From the NCBI GenBank assembly GCA_017993835.1, contig JAGOLX010000015.1, positions 1-38,453 on the forward strand: a stretch of 38,453 nucleotides of DNA, written 5' to 3'. Of the stretch, positions 13,956 through 21,588 are shown piece by piece; within the stretch, counting starts at the first letter, position 1; the number at the start of each line of letters is the position of its first letter. Origin of the DNA: Phycisphaerae bacterium (GTDB taxonomy: Bacteria; Planctomycetota; Phycisphaerae; Sedimentisphaerales; Anaerobacaceae). The notes beneath the pieces were generated by a model. It saw nothing but the letters and a program-made list of their open reading frames with translations. It made no database searches and had not been told where the DNA came from. A program made the translations under genes and the position numbers.

Positions 13956-16499
13956 ATGAAATGTGGGGAGAACAGTCTGAGAGCCGTCTTTGCCATCGTT
14001 GCATCCATGTTGTTCTGGGGGGTGATCTGTGTCTTGCCGGCGGCGGCTTCCATCACGACCCTGGGTGATGTCGATCCTTCGTACGACGACTCCGATCCCT
14101 GGATTCTGTCGGCGGAGCTTCTGATCGGAGGCTACGCCGAGGGCAGTGTCGCCGTCTCTGCGGGTTCGCAGGTGCTGCTCGCGTGGGATCCCGAAAGCGG
14201 GCTGGGCGGCGATCTGTTCGTCGGGGGATCGGGCAACGGGACGCTCCAGATCGGTCCTGAGGGGTGGGTCGTCAGCGACGCCGCGTCCATCGGTCACGAC
14301 GCGCGCGGAGTGGGGGAAGTCGTTGTCTCCGGTTCGCACGCTCTGTGGGAGAACGACTCTGCGATTCAGATCGGCGCATCGGGGACCGGTCGTCTGGGGA
14401 TCAACGACGGGGGGGCGGTCGCGACCGCGGACGCCACCGTTGCTGCCATGCGGAACAGCGAGGGCATGGTCGCGGTGGAGGGAACGAGTTCCGTTCTGGA
14501 AGTCGAGCAGAAGCTGATCGTCGGCGCGCTGGGGAACGGGAGCCTGTCCATCTCGGACGGCGGTACTGTGACGAGTTACTCGGCCTCTATCGGCGACCAG
14601 GCGGGCGGGGAAGGCTCCGTGATGGTCCAGGGCGCCGGTTCGCTCTGGCAAAATGCGGATGCCCTGTACGTCGGCAGGGCCGGCCAGGGAGAGCTGACGA
14701 TCTCGCAGGGCGGTTGCGTCACGAGCCGTGGCGCGACCATCAAGGGCCAGGAAGAGGGCGCCGCGGTCGTCACCGTGACCGGGACGGGTTCGCGATGGAC
14801 GAACACAAACATGCTGACCCTAGGGGACCGTGCCGATCCTGGCGTGCCGGCCGCGGGGGCTCGCGAAGGCTATGGAACGATCGCGGTCCGCGATGGCGGC
14901 ACCGTCGAGACCGGCGACATGGTCGTCTGGGAGAGCGGCGTCCTCACCGGCGACGGCGTCTTCGAAGCGTCCGAAATCACCAACCATGGCATCATCCGCC
15001 CGGGCAACTCGATCGGCACGCTGACCATCGAAGGCGACCTCACCATGGGCTCGAACGGAGTTCTGGAAGTGGAGATCGACAATAGCGGCAACAGCGACAG
15101 GTTGTTGGTCGCCGGTTCCATGTACCTCCCCTATGACGGGGTGACGCCCGTTCCGCTGGAGACCCTGACGGGCCCACGTGAGTACACCATCGTCGAGGCA
15201 AGTAGCGTCGAGATCCCCATACACACCTGGGTCTGGCCGTCAGACCCGGGTCTGATCTATTCGACCATCAGGACCGACAGCGAGGCAGAATCGGTCCTCT
15301 TGCGTGTGACTGTGTTGCCATTCGATGACCCGAACGTCGTGCAGACCGATGCCCAGTGCTCGCTCGGTTCGGCGTTGCAACAAGTCGCGGACGCGGGCGG
15401 CAACGACATCACCACGGCTTTGCAGCAGCTCCAGACTGGCGATGCAGTCCGCGCCGCTTACGATCAGCTCAGTGGCCAGACGATGCCTTCGCTGGCTCCG
15501 GTCACCGTGGCCGGCGCGACGCGGCACGTGGCCATGATCTCCGGCCGGCTGCGAAGTCCCGCTGCGAGCTTCGCGGATGCCGGCCTGTTCACATCCGACG
15601 CGGTCGGCGTCGATACGGGCCGGTACCTGTTCGCTCTGGGCAGCGGCACGCCGGCTTTTGGCGACAGCCCCTGGGGTTTCTGGGGCAAGGGCTACGGCTT
15701 GTTCGGCGACCGCGACAGCGAGTCTGGCGTCCCGGGCTACGACTACGCGGTCTACGGCGCCGGCTTCGGCCTGGACTACCGCTTCACCGACCGCCTGCTC
15801 CTGGGCGTCACGGCCGGCTACTCGGACGGCGATATCGATTACTCCGGCTCGCGGGACAGTTCCGAGGTTTCCGCCACTCACGGCGGCTTCTACGGCAGCT
15901 ACGAGACCTCTCGCTGGTACCTCGACTCGATCGTGACCTATGCGGACCTCGACTACGAGACGCAGCGGTATGTGGACCTCGTCTCCGAGCGTCTCGATGG
16001 CGACTCCTCGGGCGATACGCTCACTGGCTACCTCGAAGTGGGCCTGAATCGCTGGATTTCCCAGCGGACGCTCCTCCAGCCTCTGGCGGCGGTGCAATTC
16101 TCCACGCTGAGCATCGACGGCTTCACAGAGTCCGGCGGCGACAGCGCCCTGACCTTCGACGACCAACGGTACGACTCCTGCAAGGGCTCGCTCGGCGCCA
16201 AGCTGAGCCGGCAGCTCTGGGATCACGGCGACGGCCGCAAGGTGGCCCTTGATCTTCGCGCACGCTGGGTCCACGAGTTCGGCGATACGAAGGCGAGCCT
16301 GGATGCTGCCTTCGCGAGCGACCCGTCTGCCGCCTTCCGCGTCAGCGATGAGTCGATCTCCCGCGACAGCGCCGTCCTCGGCGCCGGCCTGGACGCCTGG
16401 TTCACGCGTCAGACCCGCCTGTTCCTCGACTACGGCACGGAGTTGAACGCCGACAGCACGACCCACCTGGTCAGCGCCGGTCTCGAGCATCGCTGGTGA
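13956..16499 (+). CDS. Autotransporter (type Va) with T5SS/PEP-CTERM-associated repeats
   Basis: This 847-residue outer-membrane/surface protein has a signal peptide at the N-terminus (LRAVFAIVASMLFWGVICVLPAAAS). Residues about 92-290 contain four tandem repeats of about 49 residues with the pattern GxGxLxIxxGGxV...AxIG...GxVxVxGxxSxWxNxxxLxVG, the T5SS/PEP-CTERM-associated repeat. The segment near 325-375 (GDGVFEASEITNHGIIRPGNSIGTLTI) is a typical passenger end. Residues about 570-847 form the autotransporter beta-barrel: it starts with WGFWGKGYGLFGD, has alternating aromatic strands (YGAGFGLDYRFTDRLLLGVTAGYS) and ends with the terminal aromatic motif LEHRW. AGGGAG at 13944-13949 selects ATG 13956 over the upstream ATG 13875. 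The barrel secretes the passenger across the outer membrane. The passenger's ligand is unknown; the repeat type suggests a beta-helix adhesin. Confidence 0.92.
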   Translation: MKCGENSLRAVFAIVASMLFWGVICVLPAAASITTLGDVDPSYDDSDPWILSAELLIGGYAEGSVAVSAGSQVLLAWDPESGLGGDLFVGGSGNGTLQIGPEGWVVSDAASIGHDARGVGEVVVSGSHALWENDSAIQIGASGTGRLGINDGGAVATADATVAAMRNSEGMVAVEGTSSVLEVEQKLIVGALGNGSLSISDGGTVTSYSASIGDQAGGEGSVMVQGAGSLWQNADALYVGRAGQGELTISQGGCVTSRGATIKGQEEGAAVVTVTGTGSRWTNTNMLTLGDRADPGVPAAGAREGYGTIAVRDGGTVETGDMVVWESGVLTGDGVFEASEITNHGIIRPGNSIGTLTIEGDLTMGSNGVLEVEIDNSGNSDRLLVAGSMYLPYDGVTPVPLETLTGPREYTIVEASSVEIPIHTWVWPSDPGLIYSTIRTDSEAESVLLRVTVLPFDDPNVVQTDAQCSLGSALQQVADAGGNDITTALQQLQTGDAVRAAYDQLSGQTMPSLAPVTVAGATRHVAMISGRLRSPAASFADAGLFTSDAVGVDTGRYLFALGSGTPAFGDSPWGFWGKGYGLFGDRDSESGVPGYDYAVYGAGFGLDYRFTDRLLLGVTAGYSDGDIDYSGSRDSSEVSATHGGFYGSYETSRWYLDSIVTYADLDYETQRYVDLVSERLDGDSSGDTLTGYLEVGLNRWISQRTLLQPLAAVQFSTLSIDGFTESGGDSALTFDDQRYDSCKGSLGAKLSRQLWDHGDGRKVALDLRARWVHEFGDTKASLDAAFASDPSAAFRVSDESISRDSAVLGAGLDAWFTRQTRLFLDYGTELNADSTTHLVSAGLEHRW

Positions 16500-16584
16500 G
16501 CGGCCGGATGTCGTGGTTCATGTGCCCGTAGGAGCTTGTCGAAGAGACATGTCTTCCCCACGTCAGAAGCGGGATCTTCTGTAG

Positions 16585-16646
16585 GGTGGGCTGTGCCCAC
16601 CGTCTTGCCGACCTCGGAGTAGAGAGACTGGTGGGCACAGCCCACC
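16585..16646. terminator. Paired GGTGGGC hairpins between convergent genes
   Basis: Two hairpins, GGTGGGC-TGT-GCCCACC (16585-16601) and GGTGGGC-ACA-GCCCACC (16630-16646), are also perfect reverse complements of each other, so the unit can fold as two small stems or one 17-bp stem. It lies between the ends of the autotransporter gene and the CinA-like gene and could stop transcription from both sides. There is no clear T-run, so it may equally be a dispersed palindromic repeat. Confidence 0.5.
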
Positions 16647-16696
16647 GATTCAACTCATCTCAGCAACTACGGCTCGTACATCCGGTGGACAAGTAG

Positions 16697-18010
16697 TCAT
16701 CGCAGCTTGCAGCGCAACTGGTCCAGGAGTTCGGTGACCAGTCGGGCGCGCGCTGCATCCGCTGTGCCGGAGACGGGGATCTGCCGACTCTCGACGCGGC
16801 CGTCGGGGGATCGGAAGACGACCGGGACGAGGCAATTGCCCATCGCATCGCGCAGAGACTCGCCCGTCGCAACGACCCATCGGCTGCCGGCAATCGCGGC
16901 AGCTTCCTGTGCCAACCGCTCGACGTCGTCGGTGTGCGCCGCTGTCTCGCCGGGCCGCCGAGGGCCGCCCAGCATCTGATGGAGCCTCTCCGTTGTCGGG
17001 GCGATGTACGCACCGATGAGGACTTCGTGTGTTCCCTGGGCTCCGTTCAGGGCGGCGGCCAGCGCTCCGCCGGTGCCTACCTCGGCCAGCGCGATCGTCT
17101 CGCCTCGCATCTCCAGCAGTTGCATCACGCAGGTTTCCAGCGAGGTCGTCGCATCGCGTGCAAAGAGGAAAGCCCCCAGGTGCTGCGCGATCTTGTCCCC
17201 GAGTTCCGCCAGCCTGGCGCGATCCTCGGGCGTGTCCTGGGGCAGGGAGAAGGTGAAATCGACCCGGCCGCCCTCGAACTGGGAACCGGTCGTGACATCG
17301 TCGGGCAGGGGGACGTGGTCCTTGAGGGTCTGATCGATCTGCGACTGCCCGAGTCCGACGAATCGCAGGGTGATCGACGCGCCGGGCGGACGCACGCCGA
17401 AGCGCCGGCTCAGGTAGGGCACCAGCTCGTCGCGGACCATCGGCTGCAACTCTCGCGGCGGGCCGGGCAGAGCGACCACCACGCGGTCGTCCATCTCGAA
17501 GACCAGTCCTACCGCGGTGCCGCCGGCGTTCTTGAGATACGTGCCCCGCTCGGGCGTATGTGTTTGGCGACGGAGATTCGTACGCAGTTGGTCCGGCGGG
17601 ACGTTGAAGCGCCGTGCCATGGCTACCAGCACGTCTGGGTGCTCGCGAAGAGCGATGCCCGTGAAGTCTCGCAGCGTTTCGCGGGTAATGTCGTTATCCG
17701 TAGGACCGAGCCCGCCGGTCACAATGACGAGGCCGGCTCTGTCCGCGGCGAACCGCAGGGCATCCTTCAGATCCGCTGCTCTGTCGTCCACGGCCATCGA
17801 GCCGATGCACTGGAGGCCGAGCGGCCGCAGGGTTCTGGTGAGGAAGAAGGTGTGTCCGTCCGCGTAGGCGCCCGCGAGAAGCTCCCCGCCTGTAACGACG
17901 ACCATATACCGAACGGGCGGCGCGACCGATTCTTGCGGCAATGCGACCCCCGCTGCCATCGACAACCAGAACAGAACGACCTGCCATGTGGAACGGCTGA
18001 TGACTTCCAT
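16697..18010 (-). CDS. CinA-family protein with export signal and altered deamidase site
   Basis: This 437-residue protein has both CinA modules: an N-terminal molybdopterin-binding-like domain (VVTGGELLAGAYADGHTFFL; VTGGLGPTDNDITRETL; VVALPGPPREL) and a C-terminal PncC-like domain from about residue 290. Cytoplasmic CinA acts as NMN deamidase and ADP-ribose pyrophosphatase. Two features are odd. First, a hydrophobic N-terminal signal (STWQVVLFWLSMAAGVALP) precedes the domain, suggesting export or membrane anchoring. Second, the usual ESCTGG active-site motif of the deamidase domain reads E310-V-G-T-G-G315, so the serine expected there is absent. Start ATG 18010 is supported by AGGAG about eight bases upstream; GTG at 18019 would overlap that site. 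It diverges from a Tat-exported isomerase-like gene. The function is probably changed from classic CinA. Confidence 0.85.
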   Translation of the reverse strand: MEVISRSTWQVVLFWLSMAAGVALPQESVAPPVRYMVVVTGGELLAGAYADGHTFFLTRTLRPLGLQCIGSMAVDDRAADLKDALRFAADRAGLVIVTGGLGPTDNDITRETLRDFTGIALREHPDVLVAMARRFNVPPDQLRTNLRRQTHTPERGTYLKNAGGTAVGLVFEMDDRVVVALPGPPRELQPMVRDELVPYLSRRFGVRPPGASITLRFVGLGQSQIDQTLKDHVPLPDDVTTGSQFEGGRVDFTFSLPQDTPEDRARLAELGDKIAQHLGAFLFARDATTSLETCVMQLLEMRGETIALAEVGTGGALAAALNGAQGTHEVLIGAYIAPTTERLHQMLGGPRRPGETAAHTDDVERLAQEAAAIAGSRWVVATGESLRDAMGNCLVPVVFRSPDGRVESRQIPVSGTADAARARLVTELLDQLRCKLR

Positions 18011-18207
18011 TCGATGCACTCCTGACTCTGCGGCTCAATAGCGGCTTCATCGTCACCGGGCCGTGGGCGAGTTTCAACCGGAAAATCCGGAAAACGGTGG
18101 AAGTCCGCCCGCGAATCTGACACAATGATCCCGTGTTCCGCTGATTCACTGGCGGGTGGTGGAGCAACCTGAATCGGGGCCCGAGCGGCCTGTAAGGAGT
18201 GGCGACC

Positions 18208-19638
18208 GTGAGTGAGCAGATGAATCGACGAGAGTTTCTGGGCGTGAGTGCGGCGGGGGCGGGAGCGGTATTGCTGGGCACGCAGCTTGCGGCGGCCCAG
18301 AGCCAGGACGCGAACTGGCCTCCGAAGATGCCGCCGGTCAAGATCTACAAGGTGTTCATCGGGCGGACCGGCGGAATCTACCTGTCCCGGCCGACCGAAG
18401 AGGTTGACAAGTTCAACCGCTACCTGGCCAACATCGAGTACAAGCTTGGCGACGTCAAGTTCATCGGCGGCGACATGGTCCCGCAGGTCGAAGTGGACCA
18501 GGTGCTGCCGAAGCTGAAGGAGGCGGATGCAGTCCTGTTGTTCCACCTGTGCGGCCACGGCGGCGATGCCCCGCTCCAGGCGATGACCAAGATCGTGGAC
18601 GTCGGGCTGCCCACCGCGGTCTTCTCGCAGCCGTTCAGCGGGCACGGCTGGATGTACTTCCCCGTCTGGCAGAAGCAGGGCAAGCGGGTCATGCTGCTGC
18701 CCTCCAGCGATTGGAGCGAATTGGACAAGGCGGTTCGCCTGCTCCGTGTCAGGCCCAACATGGCCAGGACGCGCATCCTCGTGATTAACGGGCCGGTCGG
18801 TTCGGACGCCGCGTGTTCTGCAGAACAGCTCAAGGCCAAGCTCGGAACCGAAATGATCGTGGTCCCCGTCGAAGAGACCCTCAAAGCCCACGAAGCGGTC
18901 CCTCTGGCGGATGCCGAGGCTGAGGCGAAGGACTACTGGCTCAGCAAGGCCAAGAAGGTTGTCGAACCCACGAAGGAGGAAATCGTCAACGCGTCGCGGT
19001 ACTACCTGGCGGTCAAGAACCTCATGATCGAAAAGGGCGCGCACGCGGTTACCAGTTCGAACTGCATGGGCGCGCCGGCCAAGGGCTGTCTGGCGTTCAG
19101 CAAGCTGGGCGACCTGGGCCTCGTCGGCGCCTGCGAGGGCGATATGGACTCGACGCTGACCATGCTCATGTTCGGGTATGCGTTCGGCATTCCGGGATTC
19201 ATCAGCGACCCGGTCTTCGACACAGCCAACAACGCATTGATCCACTTCCACTGCACCAGCGCCACGAAGATGACAGGACCCGCCGGCAAGCGACAACCCT
19301 TCTCCATCCGCACCCAGACCGACAGCGACAAGGGCGTGGCCCTGGAGGTCGAAATGCCGCTCAATCAGGTCGTCACGTGCGCCAAGTTCGTCAACCTCGA
19401 CACGATGGTGATCTCGACCGGCGAGATCTTCAAGGTGACGCACGATGAGCTGGGCTGCAGAACGCAGTTCTGGACAAAGGTCAAGGACGCCAACAGCATG
19501 TTCCGCAACTGGGGCGCCGGCGTCGTCCAGGGCGGCGTCATGACCCTGCTCCATCGCGACGTCTTCTTCGGCGACCACATGCAGAGCATGAAGGATCTCG
19601 GCAGCCTCATGGGATTCAAGGTGGTCGAGGAAGCATAA
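18208..19638 (+). CDS. Tat-exported L-fucose/L-arabinose isomerase-like protein
   Basis: This 476-residue protein begins with a twin-arginine signal (NRREFLGVSAAGAGAVLLG, then AAAQS), so it is predicted to fold in the cytoplasm and be exported. The mature region resembles the fucose/arabinose isomerase superfamily: an N-terminal alternating alpha/beta part (VLLFHLCGHGGDAPLQAM; GLPTAVFSQPFSGHGWMYFP), a middle part (VTSSNCMGAPAKGCLAFSKLGDLGLVGACEGDMDSTLTMLM) with the CEGDMDSTLTM element like the CEGD segment of that family, and a C-terminal domain with HFHCTSATKMTGP and the end MGFKVVEEA. GTG 18208 is chosen because AAGGAG (18194-18199) lies eight bases upstream; ATG 18220 is the alternative. 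True isomerases are cytoplasmic, so an exported homologue may have a different activity. Substrate unknown. Confidence 0.78.
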   Translation: MSEQMNRREFLGVSAAGAGAVLLGTQLAAAQSQDANWPPKMPPVKIYKVFIGRTGGIYLSRPTEEVDKFNRYLANIEYKLGDVKFIGGDMVPQVEVDQVLPKLKEADAVLLFHLCGHGGDAPLQAMTKIVDVGLPTAVFSQPFSGHGWMYFPVWQKQGKRVMLLPSSDWSELDKAVRLLRVRPNMARTRILVINGPVGSDAACSAEQLKAKLGTEMIVVPVEETLKAHEAVPLADAEAEAKDYWLSKAKKVVEPTKEEIVNASRYYLAVKNLMIEKGAHAVTSSNCMGAPAKGCLAFSKLGDLGLVGACEGDMDSTLTMLMFGYAFGIPGFISDPVFDTANNALIHFHCTSATKMTGPAGKRQPFSIRTQTDSDKGVALEVEMPLNQVVTCAKFVNLDTMVISTGEIFKVTHDELGCRTQFWTKVKDANSMFRNWGAGVVQGGVMTLLHRDVFFGDHMQSMKDLGSLMGFKVVEEA

Positions 19639-19674
19639 GGAAGACAAACCCGGAATTCAAAGCACGAAATCCGA

Positions 19675-19713
19675 AACAAGGGCCCGGCATGATATCACGT
19701 CCGGGCCCTTGTT
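19675..19713 (+). terminator. Rho-independent terminator after the isomerase-like gene
   Basis: A perfect 13-bp stem is formed by AACAAGGGCCCGG (19675-19687) and CCGGGCCCTTGTT (19701-19713) around a 13-base loop, followed by a T-rich GTTCTTCT. Its left arm abuts a half copy of the CGAAATCCGAAAC repeat. Confidence 0.8.
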
Positions 19714-19757
19714 CTTCTGTGGCTCCTGTAGGTTCCAGCGGTCGGACCGCTTTGCCC

Positions 19758-19787
19758 TTGAATGGGGGATTTGGCGGCACGTATAAT
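19758..19787 (+). promoter_or_regulatory. Promoter of proB, placed for a leaderless mRNA
   Basis: TTGAAT (19758-19763) and a perfect TATAAT (19782-19787) are separated by 18 bases. Only eight bases lie between the -10 element and the ATG at 19796, so transcription should start at or next to the A of the start codon. A palindrome AGCGGTC-G-GACCGCT (19737-19751) lies just upstream and could be an operator. Confidence 0.7.
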
Positions 19788-19795
19788 AGGTTTCT

Positions 19796-20896
19796 ATGCG
19801 AAATTTCGACAAGACCAAGCGCGTGGTCATCAAGATCGGCACGAACACCCTCGCCAAGGGCGGCGGGATCGATACGGCGTATTTCAGCGGCGTGGCGGAC
19901 CAGGTCAAAGGCCTGATCGATGCGGGTCGGCAGGTGGTCATCGTCACCAGCGGCGCCATCGGCATGGGGGCGGGCCAGCTCCGTCTGACCGAGAAGCCCA
20001 GGGAGATGACGATGCGGCAGGCGTGCGCCGCGATCGGACAGCCGCTGCTGATGCAGGAATACCGAAAGGCCTTCGGTCAGCATGGCATCCAGGTAGCCCA
20101 GGCGCTGCTCACCGCGGAGGTGCTCAGCAATCGCAAGACCTACCTGAACCTTCGCAACGCCATCGAGGCGCTGCTGGAACTCGGGGTGGTGCCGGTTCTC
20201 AACGAGAACGACAGCGTCAGCACGGCCGAGATCGGCACCGCTTTCGGCGACAACGACAAGCTCAGCGCCCTGGTCGCCAGCAAGATCGACGCGGACCTGC
20301 TCATCATGCTCACCGACATCGACGCGTTGTACGACAAGAACCCCCAGGTCCACGCGGACGCCAGGCCGATCCCGGTGGTCTTCGAGATCACCGACGAGAT
20401 CGTCCGCAACGCGGGGGGCTCGGGCAGCGTCCACTCGACCGGGGGGATGAAGACGAAGATCGAGGCCGCCAAGATCGCGGCCAACGCCGGCTGTCGGATC
20501 GTCCTGGCTAACGGTCGGGAGAAGGACGTGATCCGGCGGATCATGGCAGGCGAGCCGCTCGGCACCATCTTCATGCCGAAACGCAAGCTCGGCAACCGCG
20601 CTCGCTGGATTCTCAACAGCCGGATCGCCGGCGTGATCCGCATCGACGACGGCGCGATGAAAGCCCTGCGGAACCACAAGAGCCTTCTGCCCAGCGGCGT
20701 CAAGGGCGTCGAAGGCGTCTTCGAGCCCGGCGAGGTCGTCATGCTCAACGAAGCCGCCAAAGCGGTCGCGAGCATCAGCAGCGCACAACTTGAAACCGTC
20801 GCGGGCAAGCACAGCACCGAGATCAAGAAGCTGCTCGGTCCGAAGCACCGCGATGTGGTCGCGATCCCCGAGGACATCGTCTTTTTGGATTACTGA
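19796..20896 (+). CDS. proB: Glutamate 5-kinase
   Basis: This cytoplasmic enzyme phosphorylates glutamate to glutamyl 5-phosphate, the first step of proline synthesis. The 366-residue protein (family about 367) has the amino-acid kinase domain: RVVIKIGTNTLAKGGG, VIVTSGAIGMGAGQL, VLNENDSVSTAEIGTAFGDND, LTDIDALYDKNP and the GSVHSTGGMKTKIEAAKIA segment, followed by a C-terminal PUA domain from about residue 272 (ILNSRIAGVIRIDDGAMKAL...SLLPSGVKGVEG..PGEVV). Start ATG 19796 is set by the M-R-N-F-D opening; there is almost no ribosome-binding sequence and the -10 box ends eight bases before the ATG, so translation is probably leaderless. proA is not next to it; a small membrane-protein gene follows directly. 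Confidence 0.96.
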   Translation: MRNFDKTKRVVIKIGTNTLAKGGGIDTAYFSGVADQVKGLIDAGRQVVIVTSGAIGMGAGQLRLTEKPREMTMRQACAAIGQPLLMQEYRKAFGQHGIQVAQALLTAEVLSNRKTYLNLRNAIEALLELGVVPVLNENDSVSTAEIGTAFGDNDKLSALVASKIDADLLIMLTDIDALYDKNPQVHADARPIPVVFEITDEIVRNAGGSGSVHSTGGMKTKIEAAKIAANAGCRIVLANGREKDVIRRIMAGEPLGTIFMPKRKLGNRARWILNSRIAGVIRIDDGAMKALRNHKSLLPSGVKGVEGVFEPGEVVMLNEAAKAVASISSAQLETVAGKHSTEIKKLLGPKHRDVVAIPEDIVFLDY

Positions 20897-20907
20897 GGAG
20901 CTGGTCC

Positions 20908-21447
20908 ATGTCTGCGGACGACGTATCCTCCGATGAGTGGTTTGTCCGGTACTCGCTGGACGCGGGGTATCTCGTGGCCCTCCTGCTCCTGGCGATCGGG
21001 GTGGCCTTGTACCTCGACGGCGGCGACTACTTCCGCGATCTGGACCGCGAGCCGGGGGCGGGCTTCCTCGTTTGCATGGTGCTGTGCCCGGTGCTCGGGG
21101 TCGTGACGCTGGGCCTTCTCATCTATGCGGGCATTCGGCTCTTCGTGCGGCCCCGCACGTTCGGGCATGCCCTCGTCCGGCTCGTACTGCTGGCCGCGCA
21201 CGCCTGCGTATTTCTCCTGTGCATCGACACCATCTCGACGACGACCACCTCGCTGGTTGGCAGTTTCGGTCGGCAATCGTCGGGCACGGACTCCGCGCAA
21301 GTGTGGGGCGCGCTCGGAGATCGCGACTTCTCCGGCTCGCAATACGACGTCCGCGAAGGCTCGCCGGGGGACGATGCCTCCGCGCCGTCGGGTTTCGGCC
21401 CGGGGGCGGGGGCTCCGACCGGCGGTCGCGGGATGAATTCACGATGA
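20908..21447 (+). CDS. Uncharacterised small membrane protein
   Basis: This 179-residue protein is not recognised. It has three hydrophobic segments (about 20-38 LVALLLLAIGVALYL, 52-77 GFLVCMVLCPVLGVVTLGLLIYAGI, 88-110 LVRLVLLAAHACVFLLCIDTI) and a glycine/serine-rich, probably disordered C-terminal tail of about 60 residues. GAGGAG at 20895-20900 overlaps the proB stop codon and lies seven bases before the ATG, so it is almost certainly co-transcribed with proB. Function unknown. Confidence 0.75.
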   Translation: MSADDVSSDEWFVRYSLDAGYLVALLLLAIGVALYLDGGDYFRDLDREPGAGFLVCMVLCPVLGVVTLGLLIYAGIRLFVRPRTFGHALVRLVLLAAHACVFLLCIDTISTTTTSLVGSFGRQSSGTDSAQVWGALGDRDFSGSQYDVREGSPGDDASAPSGFGPGAGAPTGGRGMNSR

Positions 21448-21471
21448 GCCCTGCGGTCCACACTGATGTTT

Positions 21472-21499
21472 ATAGTGACACCGTGAGGCGTTATCTTCT
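21472..21499 (+). repeat. 28-bp dispersed repeat, copy 1
   Basis: The stretch AGTGACACCGTGAGGCGTT followed by ATCTTCT matches, with few changes, 37609-37636 (AGTGACGCCGTAAGGCGTT then ATCTTCC). It sits between convergent genes. A small hairpin TGCCC-TTAC-GGGCA follows at 21520-21533. Confidence 0.55.
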
Positions 21500-21588
21500 T
21501 CGCTTGGGCAATGAAGATATGCCCTTACGGGCACACTACGAACGAGCTGCGCATTTGGAATGCCGCCGAATCGCGGCACGGGCGTGTT

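Noticed and set aside
17767-19647. A 626-residue minus-strand open frame
   Set aside because: It is antisense to the isomerase-like gene and runs through the intergenic region and into the CinA-like gene; rich in His/Arg/Gln as typical of shadow frames.
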